Under the pieces are notes generated by a model. That model searched no databases. It was not told where the DNA came from and saw nothing but the letters and a program-made list of their open reading frames with translations. Shown piece by piece: positions 1-8,465 of a DNA stretch of 11,061 bases (position 1 is its first letter; every line of letters begins with the position of its first letter). The stretch is taken from NCBI GenBank assembly GCA_027596945.1, contig JADGJH010001249.1, positions 1 to 11,061 of the forward strand, given 5' to 3'. The position numbers and the translations under genes are program-made. This DNA is from Physocladia obscura (lineage: Eukaryota; Chytridiomycota; Chytridiomycetes; Chytridiales; Chytriomycetaceae).

Positions 1-448
1 AGGAATTCTAAGAACTTCATGTGGTCTCACAGTGAATTCTCACAAGGAATTCCATTTTGCAAAATCTCTCCAATATTGATTTTGATCACAGATACAAAGC
101 AAGCAATCTTATCTCTGTCACTTCCCATAAGATTAATCTTAAGCAAATATTAGCCATCATTTGAAGGTAGAAACCAGTGGTTGGGAAAGCAATACGTATG
201 GTTACTAAATAAATTCTTTCCTCATCAATTTGTTTCGAAAAAAAGTATATTCCGATTGTTTTACATGTGCAATTTCTCCATTGTGACTTTCACAAGATAT
301 GTTTTCATCTACATAAAAATATATGGAAAATTGGCAGTGTATGTGCTTGAATTTGAATCGAATTTTCCGTTTGTGCCTCCAACCTAACTGAAACTTTTCA
401 AATGGTAGATGGAAATCTGCATATTTGCAAAGTAGAAAAATAGATCAA
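1..448. other. AT-rich left flank, no secure gene
   Basis: No recognisable gene. On the plus strand, a frame is open from 154 (just after an in-frame TAG that could be a splice acceptor, ATATTAG) to a TAA ending at 387. It has no ATG near its beginning and is rich in Phe, Tyr, Ile and Lys, as AT-rich noise would be. It could be a terminal exon of a gene entering from the left, but nothing identifies it. A CCTAAC branch-like motif near 383-388 followed by GGTAG at 404-408 could be an acceptor for the next gene, whose frame is open back to 392. Confidence 0.3.
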
Positions 449-1885
449 ATGCGAGCGGAACGACCATATACAATCTACGAATCTTTCAAAATCCAGCAAA
501 TTTTCCGAAATGTGCTTCATCCCACAACCGAATTTGTTGCGCCATTCTTTGTATAAACTAAAAAACAAAATAAGCAGATTTTCTTTTGATCCTCCAGGGT
601 TATTTGAGACATCTGATACTAATGCAAAGTCTTTGATTTGTGTTTTGAATCAATTATTTTTTGGGGCAAATTTAATTTTTTTTTTTTTTTTTTTTGTTGA
701 AGAGAAATAAAATAACCTCTCAGCTTGCGGCAAACGCAGGCGTGACTGCTGCTTTGGCGTTGGGAAAGAAGGTTTTTTGCTCAGCAGCGTTAATGTTTTT
801 TTATTGCAAATTTGCAACTCAGAGCAAATTTCTTGAAAGTTTGATTGGCAATAGATTGTCTTCGATGAGCGGCAACTCAACCGGCTATCAAACAACAGGC
901 TGGCTACTTCAATACAAATGGAGCTCAATCGACTATGCCACTTGGGTTTACTTGATAATTTAATTTTTTAGCCTATTTATAATGTAATTGCTTTTCAGGA
1001 CGCGTTTCTCTTATACCAACTTTATTTTGCGTTTGTTCTCCTGAACGAAACCTTTCTAAACTATAAGCTCACAGCAGCTTGGATTGTCGTCTTTGTTGCA
1101 ATAGTTGCAAATATTATTGGACCAATTTCAAACTTCTTTCTTTTAGACTGCCTTACATTTGGAAACGCTGGACATAACACAACGTTGTGCTCAAAAAAAA
1201 TGCACGCAGCTTACTTTTTCAACATACTTTGCTTCATCTCTGGATTTTCTTTACTTTTTGTTCGCAAACTCAAAATTGCGCCAGATAGGATTTTTTTTGT
1301 CGGGGCGATGGATCTTTTTGTCCTTCTTCTTTGTTTCTCTCTGAATCTTGCTGCAAATATTCCGTGCATATATGGAGAAACTCTTGCTTTTTGCTTTTCC
1401 GATGATATTTTTCAAAGCATTGCCGCAGGCATCTCATTTTTGTATTTCGAAGTTTGGTTCTCAATATTAATCATGCGGAGAAATACCCAAGGAATCACTA
1501 AATGGGAGGCTTGGCAACTATCTGCACTAACAGGTTTTATGTCAGTCATTTATATTTCTGGGAGTATTTCTTTTAAAACGTGAGTGATTTTTCATTTTTC
1601 TGGATACCAACCTATTGAAGGCAGATGGGGCGGAAATTTCTACACGAATATTCTTTGGAATATGTTTGTAACTTTGTTCTTACTCTTCTCTTGACTAAAA
1701 TGAGACAATACAGGGGTTACTGCTTATTTCCTCTGTACTGCGTTGACACTTTTCTGTCTCCAAAGTTTCTCAAGCTTATGACTAATCAGGATGCTATTCC
1801 CTCTTCTAAGCTTGCTGGAAGCGAAATTCAATATTCAGGTGGGGATAGAAATTCAAGCTATGCTCAAAGAATTACAAAAAGCTGA
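449..1885 (+). CDS. Multi-pass membrane protein, unknown family (five exons)
   Basis: Proposed exons are 449-550, 724-945, 999-1579, 1625-1663 and 1714-1885, giving 371 residues. All junctions are GT-AG and keep frame; introns are 173, 53, 45 and 50 nt. About seven to eight hydrophobic segments can be read, for example around 1077-1143, 1200-1263, 1290-1353, 1405-1470 and 1510-1570, followed by one more across the last intron and a short polar, Ser-rich C-terminal tail. An Asn-rich loop contains N-x-T sites (GHNTT near 1170-1185). I do not recognise the family: seven-transmembrane receptor-like or small-molecule transporter topology are both possible. The 3' exons are the safest. Exon 1 is the weakest: its ATG is at 449, but the frame is open back to 392 and an acceptor at 404-408 could replace the start. 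Intron 1 is unusually long, carries a 20-T run and may hide a small exon near 598. The stop lies 16 nt from the stop of the opposing thioesterase gene. Confidence 0.6.
676..695. repeat. Poly-T homopolymer (20 nt) inside intron 1
   Basis: An uninterrupted run of about 20 T lies 28 nt before the inferred splice acceptor (CTCTCAG, ending 723) of the membrane-protein gene. It is probably an oversized polypyrimidine tract. The length of such a run is uncertain in any assembly. Confidence 0.8.
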
Positions 1886-1901
1886 TAATTATATTCACTG
1901 A

Positions 1902-2891
1902 TTAAATTTTGCTTGTCTGAACTTCTTTGATAATCAAATTTTGTGTTGTGGTTCCAAAGAGCCCCTTTCCATCGAAAACTTCGCTTAACGTCACACCACT
2001 GCCAGATTCATTCACTCTTGTCCTCGAGCGAAAGCAGACCCATCTACCGCCCTTTTCGTCCTCTGATCCTTCCGGTTCACGTAAAAAGCTGAATGTATAG
2101 TCTATGTTTGAATACAAATATTTGCCCCATTCAAGCACAGGACTTGCGCCAGAGCTGGCGTCACCTAGAGCAATCACAACGTCGCGTAGTTTAAGCGGAA
2201 CTACAACACCGGTTTGTTTGTCATGTAACAACGCGACTTTGTCTGCAGAACGGCCATACCACTTGACTGGGGAAATGCGGTTTTTCGATAGCTCTCCTTC
2301 AGCGCCAAAAAATCCACCGTCTCCGTCAAATGCAAAGTCCATTGCGGTTAAAAAGCTTAGGTACTTCTGTTTCGGTTTTTGCTTGACAAAGATCTCATCA
2401 ATTTGTGAGGAAGAAAGGACGGCCGGAACCGTGGAAGATATGTCTGCAGCGTGCGATATTTCAGCAATCGATGCAAGATGCGAGTTTGAAGGGTTTTTGC
2501 GGAGAAGAAGGCCTTCGGCACGGGCTAACAGTTTGTTGCCGCTGATATCAGTGGCAACTACTTGGAGAGCTTTAGTCGAGCGCGTTTCATGGATAGATGA
2601 AACAGTAATTTTCAGAGCGCTTGCAACCGGTAATGGCCTGTAAAGACTCACGGAAATCTTAGCCAAAAAGAATGCTTCAGATTCAAGTTCATTCGCTTTT
2701 TCCCGCATAAGGTGCGCCATTAACGCCGATGGTGGACCTCCATGCTGTGATTCTTTTGACCACGGACCTATTGTTAGCTTTGTTGGCTGGAAAACTTCTT
2801 TTGACTCGCGTTCGAATAGAAACATGTTTTGTTCTTGGAAATTTTGTCTCCATGTGAAAGATTTTTTCAGTTTTGGTTTGTCATTTGTCAT
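1902..2891 (-). CDS. Acyl-CoA thioesterase-like protein, double hotdog
   Basis: A single-exon gene of 329 residues starting at the ATG at 2891. It belongs to the TesB-like acyl-CoA thioesterase family with N- and C-terminal hotdog domains, which hydrolyse acyl-CoA to free acid and CoA. Residues 42-54 (GPWSKESQHGGPP) are the hallmark N-terminal motif of the family. Residues around 80-135 match the rest of the first hotdog (RPLPVASALKI and a following VVATD-x-x-G strand). The C-terminal half, about 190-325, has the second hotdog, ending DGKGLFGTTTQNLII with the family Asp (about 307) and Gln (about 317). Length is normal for the full two-domain form. No signal peptide, membrane segment or clear C-terminal peroxisome signal (it ends TSKI) is visible, so the location is open. 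The absence of introns contrasts with the neighbours and could reflect an old bacterial origin, though this family is also common in fungi. It converges on the membrane-protein gene with only 16 nt between stops, so the 3' UTRs almost certainly overlap. Confidence 0.92.
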   Translation of the reverse strand: MTNDKPKLKKSFTWRQNFQEQNMFLFERESKEVFQPTKLTIGPWSKESQHGGPPSALMAHLMREKANELESEAFFLAKISVSLYRPLPVASALKITVSSIHETRSTKALQVVATDISGNKLLARAEGLLLRKNPSNSHLASIAEISHAADISSTVPAVLSSSQIDEIFVKQKPKQKYLSFLTAMDFAFDGDGGFFGAEGELSKNRISPVKWYGRSADKVALLHDKQTGVVVPLKLRDVVIALGDASSGASPVLEWGKYLYSNIDYTFSFLREPEGSEDEKGGRWVCFRSRTRVNESGSGVTLSEVFDGKGLFGTTTQNLIIKEVQTSKI

Positions 2892-3152
2892 CCTGATGAC
2901 ATAAGTCCAGAGCTTCCTTTTCGTGATTGATTAATCCACAAACTTGACGGAAAAATCTGTTACACTACCGTTTATGAAAAACGTGAGGCAACAGAACTTC
3001 ACTGAGAAAGTAACTTCACATATTAAAAAACTGGAGAATTCGAATATTTCAAATAATTTTAAGCTTGAATACACCTGTTTACATCTTTCAAAGAATTTAG
3101 ATTTTAAATCATCATGCAGGGATTGCTTTGCCTATTGTTTTTCAGCACACAG

Positions 3153-3560
3153 TTAATTGAAATAACAAATATCGAAAGAAAAAAAAAAGAACCTCAACAA
3201 TTGCCTTGCAAAACTCTGTGATTGACTTAGTATACCATCTTCGCGGCGAAATAAAATATTCATACAATTTAAGATGCCTGCCTTGTCAATGCGTACTGCA
3301 GAATCGCCTGAGAATTTAATGTATTTGTCAGGAAACAATGGGAAAGAGAGGGAAATAAGATGGAGCGCAATAAACCTTTCAAATTCAACGCATTCTGCAG
3401 TAGCGAAAGCGCTGGCAAAGATGTCTGAGCATGACCACCGTTTAACCACTAAATATGCCGAAAATTCCAAAAAACGATGGACAATTTTGATACACAAATG
3501 ATACGAAGGGAATTGTTGTGAGCACCCGAAATAGATGACTTTGAGCTCTTGCTGGGGTTT
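3153..3560 (-). CDS. Possible 3' exon of an unidentified minus-strand gene
   Basis: A minus-strand frame open for 135 codons between an in-frame TAG (3561-3563) and a TAA (3153-3155), without an ATG near its start, so it would have to be a downstream exon. This is the longest open frame in the 2.9-4.6 kb interval and long for such AT-rich DNA. Codon third positions favour pyrimidines (many GCC, TTC, ATC, CTC, GGC), as in the secure genes, whereas the opposite-strand ORF ends mostly in purines. A stretch near 3300-3220 reads AVRIDKAGILNCMN followed by RREDG. It loosely resembles the C-terminal strand of the RAD1 checkpoint-clamp subunit (SIRTD-x-x-GFLSLQ, then NEDG in animals), but the preceding sequence does not clearly follow that family. 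The end (LLRFFFFSF and so on) is low complexity. I give no function. Confidence 0.3.
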   Translation of the reverse strand, partial: KPQQELKVIYFGCSQQFPSYHLCIKIVHRFLEFSAYLVVKRWSCSDIFASAFATAECVEFERFIALHLISLSFPLFPDKYIKFSGDSAVRIDKAGILNCMNILFRREDGILSQSQSFARQLLRFFFFSFDICYFN

Positions 3561-3837
3561 CTATCGTCACTGCTACTGCTGCTATTGTTTAATCCGGAGT
3601 TAATCGGTGTTGTGTTTGGCGAATGAATTTATGGGATTCTTGTCGTGTCGGTGTTATTGTGAATTATAACTGCGTAGTTGATTATCACTAGCACTACAAA
3701 TACACCAAAAACAAGAACAAAGAAAACAATTTCTTCAACGACGTTCATTAATTTGCAAAAAACAACAACCAGAATTTTAAATTAACTACGGGTAACAACA
3801 AAATATGGTCAGAAATTCTAAAAAGAAGAGTGATCAG

Positions 3838-3882
3838 AAAACAAAACAAAAAACAAGAAAACAAAAAAAAACAAAAAGAAAC
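3838..3882. repeat. Low-complexity A-rich (AAAAC)n tract
   Basis: Degenerate AAAAC/AAAAAAC units on the plus strand. Read on the minus strand this is a T/C-rich stretch of the kind found before splice acceptors, and it is followed there by TCTTCTTTTTAG, ending at 3819, which would make a good acceptor. Confidence 0.7.
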
Positions 3883-4645
3883 TGGAATTTAAAAGTTTGA
3901 AGATCTGTTTTGATACTTGCGCAGGAACTGAGCCTATCGAAATGGATTCCACAGCACCCACAGCATTAATATCGGACAATAACAACAATGTATCCGCGCA
4001 AACATCTAATATTTGTTTAAAAACTTGGAAAGTTATCAAATATTCTTGCATATTTCTGACCTGTGTGGCCAATATTCATAGTTGCCGATATTCACCGTTC
4101 ATAAATTTGTAAAGTTAACCCTAAAAAAATTGGTCCAGAAAAAAGAAAACAAAAACAGAATAATTCCAAAAAATTTTTTTTTCCAAAGGGTACTTTTTAA
4201 TCCACATGGCGACCAAAAAACTAACAAAACTAAAAATATGTACTCTTTTCGCTTTTTTCGACGACACCTATGACCACCAGGTATACCCACTGCTGCGCGT
4301 TGTGGCAAGAGGAACTAATAACTTTCGGATCATATTAGCGCATGGAATAGCGGCGCAGACAGTAATTAGGTCATCTATGTCACTCAAAAGTAGTATTGGA
4401 ATTTTAATGCCAGGCATTTATTGTAAGCATGTGGTAAAACTCGAAAACAAATCGGAAGCCAAACTTTCGATGTGACACGACTTTGATTATTTTTGTCAAT
4501 CCTGAATTATAATTAAATTTTTTTTTTGAAGGTGAATTTAGTGTTTTATACAGTTGTGCCACAAATTCATAGAATTTTTTTGCATCTTTTTGCGACTAGA
4601 TTAATAGCAACAATTCCACCATCGGGAAAATTCAACCTTTATTTG

Positions 4646-5045
4646 TTATTTTTCATCGGGGCAACATAATTTAGGGTCTGTATGCTTCTGTCTTAATATG
4701 CGAGCCCGGGATCTTCTGGAGAATAGCGAGCCAGAAGGAGTTGGTCGAAAATCCGGAAGGAAAACCGAATAATTGTGTTTGACTTTCGTGCCGTCAAATA
4801 CGCCTATCAATACAGTGTCGGCAGCGAATGTCAGCGCTACAAATCCGATACAAAAAAGTACCCATAATATCAAAACTACCGACAGTATTGTGACGACAAG
4901 TTCAGCTCCTTTGGATTCTTAGACCTCCATCTGGGCCAATCAATTCTTTGACTAACTCTGTCACTTGATGATGTAGTTCTACATCTCCAAGAGATTTGTT
5001 GAAACCTATATAAAAATATTTAAAATAAAATAAATAAGAATACAT
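4646..5045 (-). CDS. Probable small membrane protein (two exons) or alternative 3' exons
   Basis: Minus-strand coding signal in two blocks: about 5005-4925 and 4875-4646, joined by a 49-nt intron (4876-4924; GTCTAA donor, CGGTAG acceptor, GCTGAAC branch-like motif). The first block reads FNKSLGDVELHHQVTELVKE, an amphipathic helix, and the second opens with one strong membrane segment (VLILWVLFCIGFVALTFAA), then a polar basic tail ending in a CCPDEK terminus. Taken from the ATG at 5045, the product is 116 residues. However, the first 13 codons come from AT-rich DNA ending in TATATAG at 5006, which looks like a splice acceptor, so the true 5' exon may lie elsewhere. The ATG is 2 nt past the stop of the hydrolase gene on the same strand, so these blocks could instead be alternative last exons of that gene. 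Without the intron the second block continues upstream in frame for about 13 codons, lengthening the hydrophobic segment. Family not recognised. Confidence 0.45.
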
Positions 5046-5047
5046 TT

Positions 5048-7102
5048 TTATTTTTTTGTGTTTTGTCGTTTAAACACTAGAAACGCAACACACGCGGTTG
5101 CAACAACTGTAAAAAGACGGCGAAATATTTGGCCTTCAATTGTTGATCCGGAGTTTGCCAGATGCAGTCTCACAAATCTGTAAAAATACGAAAACTTGCC
5201 ACGCAGACTGTTGTCGTCGTTTGGTTGTTTTGTAGTGCCAGTAGCAGTAGTAGTAACGGCAGACGATGCAGTGATTATTCGAATCGGTGAAGAAGCTCTC
5301 GATATTGTTGCCGTAGGTGTAGCTATATTTTTTGGCGGTTCGGGTTCTGATTGAGTTGGTCGATGTTGCTTTGTGTTTGTTGTTGTGGTTTTTGATGGCC
5401 GCTTTGGTTTGAAATATACTGGATGTTGAGTTGTTGGCTTTTTTGATATATGAGAGGTATTGGTAATTGCGAGTTTTCCGCGCAAATGAGGAGGGAAAGA
5501 CTCATGCGCCTTTTTTTCATATGTAAATAAGTTAATTCTTATAATATTAACTTACTTCTAATACTGCTTTGACAAATTCCAAAACAGGTTTAGGAAACCA
5601 ACGTTTCGGGAAAAATAGACCTTCGAACCACCCAATATGGCCACCGCGTTCAGTTGTTGCGAGAATTATGTTTGGGTTTGCTAAAACATCAGAGACTGGA
5701 ATGCATTTTCTGGCCGCAATTGGGTCATTAACGTCATTCAACAGCAACGTTGGGATTGCTACGTCTGGAATAAATTGTGCCGATGATCCCATTCGATAAT
5801 ACTCACTTACGCTGCGGAATCCAAAAACGCGTCGTGTGACAGCTTCATCAAAGTCAGGTAGAAATTTGCTTGCTAGTATTTTCGATGATGATACAGTTGC
5901 ACTGAACGAGGGATGGTCTGGATTTTTTTCGAATAGATTGCGATGTCTGTATAAAAAATAAGCAAAGCAAAGCAAATATAATATGTGAACACGAGCGCAA
6001 TTGGAAATCAAACATAAGTAAATAACATTAAATTACTTTGCGAAAATAGAAATCAGGCTTTTTGTCATGACGCGAGAATACAATTCTTTTCCCAACCAAG
6101 TATTGTGCAAAAAGCTCAAGCCCATATTCAAATCAAACGGATTTGCTATCGACACGCACGCGACCAGTGGTGAATTCGTTGAATCTTCGCCAACGCACTT
6201 CAATAAAATATTAGCTCCCAAACTCCAACCAATTCCAATCAAAGGTGCCGTTGGGTTTTCTGCTTGAATTTTTTTCGTCAATAGACGCACGTCGTTTGTC
6301 CAGGATCCTGAATATAGCTGCGGAGTCGCAATTTCCATGCCGCCGCAGCCACGGTAATTCAAGGCAGCGACGCGGTAGCCAAGTTTTAGTGCTTCGGGAA
6401 CGAGATCGCAAATATACGTTTCGCGGGATCCACCGGCGAGACCGTGCAGAAGAATCAAGATTGGCTTTTATTTGTGAAATTTAGGAAGACTTTAAATACG
6501 AATAAAACGGAGTTTTTTCATACCGAAGATTGAGCAAGGTCTCTATAATTTTTTGGTGCCCAATCAATGGCGACGAGGCCACCGTCAGGCAAGTCGCAGA
6601 TTTCCCTGATGGGTCAGCAAGAATTCAAAAAAGTATTTATTTGTCAGCAAGGTCAAAAGAAGTATAAACAACGGCACCTGTCGTAATCAACGCGCAGCTC
6701 AGGAAATTTTGAAATGAGGCCGGCGTAGACAGTCTGGGCGTGACCGGTAGGCAGCCAGAGCGTTGGACGAAAAGAACCGCGAGCAAGGGACGGGCATTTT
6801 GCGCGAACAAGACTGGCCAACGCAGTCTTTTCCACACGCGTTTTTTGCGCATTGAACGAAGAAAGAAGAACAGTTTCTTTGGCGTGGATGAGCCGTACTT
6901 TCGACTCAAGACTCACTGTAATAATTATAGCAAAAAGCACCAATGTCACAACGCCAAATAGTGCTGGAAAACGGACAGCGCCATCGTACACGACTTTTTC
7001 GATACTGGGTGACAGGGCGCTTGCATTGCGCAACCAGTTGGCCACTTGGTTCACTGTGTCAGTGTGCCCAAACAATCCATTGACATCAACAGGCAATGTC
7101 AT
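5048..7102 (-). CDS. Alpha/beta hydrolase, ABHD1/ABHD3/EMB8 type, with C-terminal extension
   Basis: Exons 7102-6678, 6605-6524, 6464-6037, 5946-5556 and 5509-5048 give 595 residues; introns are 72, 59, 90 and 46 nt, all GT-AG and in frame. The family (AB hydrolase 4; yeast EHT1/EEB1/YMR210w, plant EMB8, animal ABHD1/2/3) contains membrane-anchored lipases, esterases and ethanol acyltransferases. Features in order: one membrane segment at about 45-65; the entry motif with WLPTGHAQT (116-124); oxyanion-side HGLAGG (176-181); nucleophile GWSLGAN with Ser250; acid in NDVNDPIA (Asp383 or Asp386); catalytic His415 in GGHIGW. The domain is therefore complete. Unusually, after the normal end at about 442, the last exon adds 153 residues: a Thr/Pro/Ser-rich, basic, low-complexity linker, then a short membrane segment (about 574-588) flanked by Arg/Lys, like a tail anchor. 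The acceptor before that exon is A-rich (AAAAAAAG), so the extension is less certain than the core. Without that splice the frame stops two codons later, after a VLEVS ending. The ATG at 7102 is the only Met codon of exon 1 and no in-frame ATG lies upstream. Confidence 0.88.
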
Positions 7103-8333
7103 CAGTTTTTGGCAGTTCCGAAAAACAGAAACGTCAGATGAACTTTGCCAGCCTTGACGATATTGAGGCGCTGGCCTTGTCGCGCATGGACAGAAACACG
7201 CGACACTATTACGAAAGCGGAGCAATCGACGAGAAAACAATGGCCGCAAACCGCGCCGATTTCGACCGGTTTCTTCTGCGGCCAAGAGTTTTGCGCAATG
7301 TTTCGAACATCGACTTGTCTACCACGGTTCTCAGCTGTCGCGTCGCGTGGCCCGTTGCCTTTGCCCCATCAGCAATGCACGGGCTGGCCCATCCCGATGC
7401 CGAACTTGGCTCTGCTGCGGGTAACATCCAAGTATTTGTATGCTTGTGTGAGTTACTCTGACTCAGTCATCTTGTTGATGAATAGCTGCGAAGAATACAA
7501 ATACTCTCATGACACTTTCCAGCTATTCAACAACGACTCTTGAAGATGTAATTGCCGCGCCATCAAAGAATATTCGCGAGACCCCGTTCTGGCTGCAGTT
7601 GTACGTACACACCGACCGCACAATCTCGGAAACCCTACTGAAACGCGCCGAAGCCGCAGGCTATAAAGCTCTTGCATTGACCGTCGATGCTCCCGTCCTT
7701 GGTCGGCGCCTCAACGATCTGCGCTTCAAATTTGCAATGCCAAAACACCTTAAACTCAAAAACTTTGCGCCCGAACAAGGCGTCATGACTGCGTCCGAAC
7801 GGAACGCCAATCCCGATGCCAGCCGCTCGCAAAAGGGGTCGAAAGCGGATGCCGCGTTGACTTGGCGTGATATCGCTTGGCTCAGAGGGGTTACTACTAT
7901 GAAGATTGTTTTGAAGGGCATCATGACACCCGAAGATGCGATACTTGCCTGTGAGTACGGTGTCGACGGCATTATTGTAAGTAACCATGGCGGTCGGCAG
8001 CTTGACTCCTCGCCCAGCTCTATCTCTGTTCTAGAGGAGATTGTTGCAGTTGTTGATTCGTTTCCTGGGAATGGAAAAGCAAAGCCAGAGGTTTACATGG
8101 ACGGTGGTATCCGGAGAGGCACAGATGTTGTCAAGGCGCTTGCGCTTGGAGCAAAAGTTGTATTTATTGGGAGACCTGTGCTTTATGGGCTTGCTGTCGG
8201 AGGTTCTGCTGGTGTTGAGGCGGTTGTTTCAGTGTTAACTGAGGAGATCAAGGTTGCAATGGCTCTGTGTGGTGTTACTAATATCGAACAGCTTCGGCGC
8301 GAAAAATGCGTTGTCAAAAGAAGTTCGTTATAA
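7096..8333 (+). CDS. FMN-dependent (S)-2-hydroxyacid oxidase (glycolate/lactate oxidase family)
   Basis: Exons 7096-7420 and 7486-8333, joined over a 65-nt intron (GTAACA...AATAG, with a TCTGACTC branch-like motif), give 390 residues, the usual family length. It oxidises 2-hydroxyacids (glycolate, lactate or longer) to 2-oxoacids, using FMN and normally O2, in peroxisomes in many eukaryotes. Expected catalytic and flavin residues are all present: Tyr38 (HYYESGA), Tyr148 (LQLYVH), Asp176 (LTVDAPVLGRR), Lys252 (VLKGI), His276 and Arg279 (SNHGGRQLD), and the phosphate site DGGIRRGTD and GRP (about 314-339). The splice restores the motif leading to LMTLSS. Tyr122 sits where spinach glycolate oxidase has Trp108, a residue affecting substrate size, so a substrate other than glycolate is possible. 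The C-terminus is KRSSL: SSL is at best a weak peroxisomal PTS1, helped by the basic residues before it. No haem (cytochrome b5) domain is fused, so this is not a full flavocytochrome b2. A second Met at 7138 is a plausible alternative start and would remove the overlap with the hydrolase gene. An AATAAA overlaps the stop. Confidence 0.95.
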
Positions 8334-8465
8334 TAAATTTTTGGCTTGCCAAGGTTTTTTAAATCTCAGCTTTTCTCCTTGAAATTTTCGAATTTTCAGA
8401 ATTCAAGGGACTGGAAAATTTTAAACTATAAAATAAATGAAAACACGAGAAAACAAAAAGCATCT

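Larger units (their letters stand above)
2892..4645. other. Unresolved region with conflicting short ORFs
   Basis: No gene model here is secure. Minus-strand candidates: an ATG-initiated exon at 4417-4287 (ATG right after an in-frame TAA, ending at a possible GTATAC donor) with strong purine-any-pyrimidine codon bias; an internal exon at 4060-3883 bounded by CACACAG and a GTTTCT donor; a 39-codon single-membrane-segment ORF at 3748-3629; and the 135-codon frame at 3153-3560 (separate entry). These may be parts of one spliced gene, but I could not find junctions that join them all in frame. Plus-strand competitors starting with ATG are 2974-3156, 3274-3501, 3942-4112 and 4206-4475 (89 codons). 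They largely mirror the minus candidates and have weaker codon bias. 2892-3152 holds nothing convincing and may be the upstream region of the thioesterase gene. Confidence 0.4.

Noticed and set aside
2944..3156. Plus-strand ORF between the thioesterase and the unresolved locus
   Set aside because: ATG only at 2974, AT-driven composition, no motif; attempts to splice it onward gave early stops.
3220..3300. Firm naming of the 3.2-kb exon as RAD1
   Set aside because: Only one short motif matches from memory; upstream blocks do not follow RAD1.
3274..3501. Plus-strand ATG ORF of 75 codons
   Set aside because: The opposite strand has a longer frame (135 codons) with codon bias closer to the secure genes; not fully excluded.
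3629..3631. Alternative genetic code with TAA as sense
   Set aside because: TAA ends the oxidase, the hydrolase and the thioesterase exactly at the C-termini expected from their families, so TAA is a normal stop here.
4206..4475. Plus-strand ATG ORF of 89 codons
   Set aside because: No family match, and the minus strand over 4287-4417 shows stronger purine-any-pyrimidine bias; kept only as a competitor in the unresolved-region entry.
7209..7427. Antisense ORF continuing the hydrolase frame upstream of 7102 (to 7285)
   Set aside because: It has no ATG and lies opposite conserved oxidase coding sequence; the hydrolase start at 7102 is the first ATG in this frame.
7635..7988. Antisense ORFs of 103-117 codons inside the oxidase gene
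   Set aside because: They mirror the strongly conserved oxidase exon and have no recognisable content; they are frame shadows.
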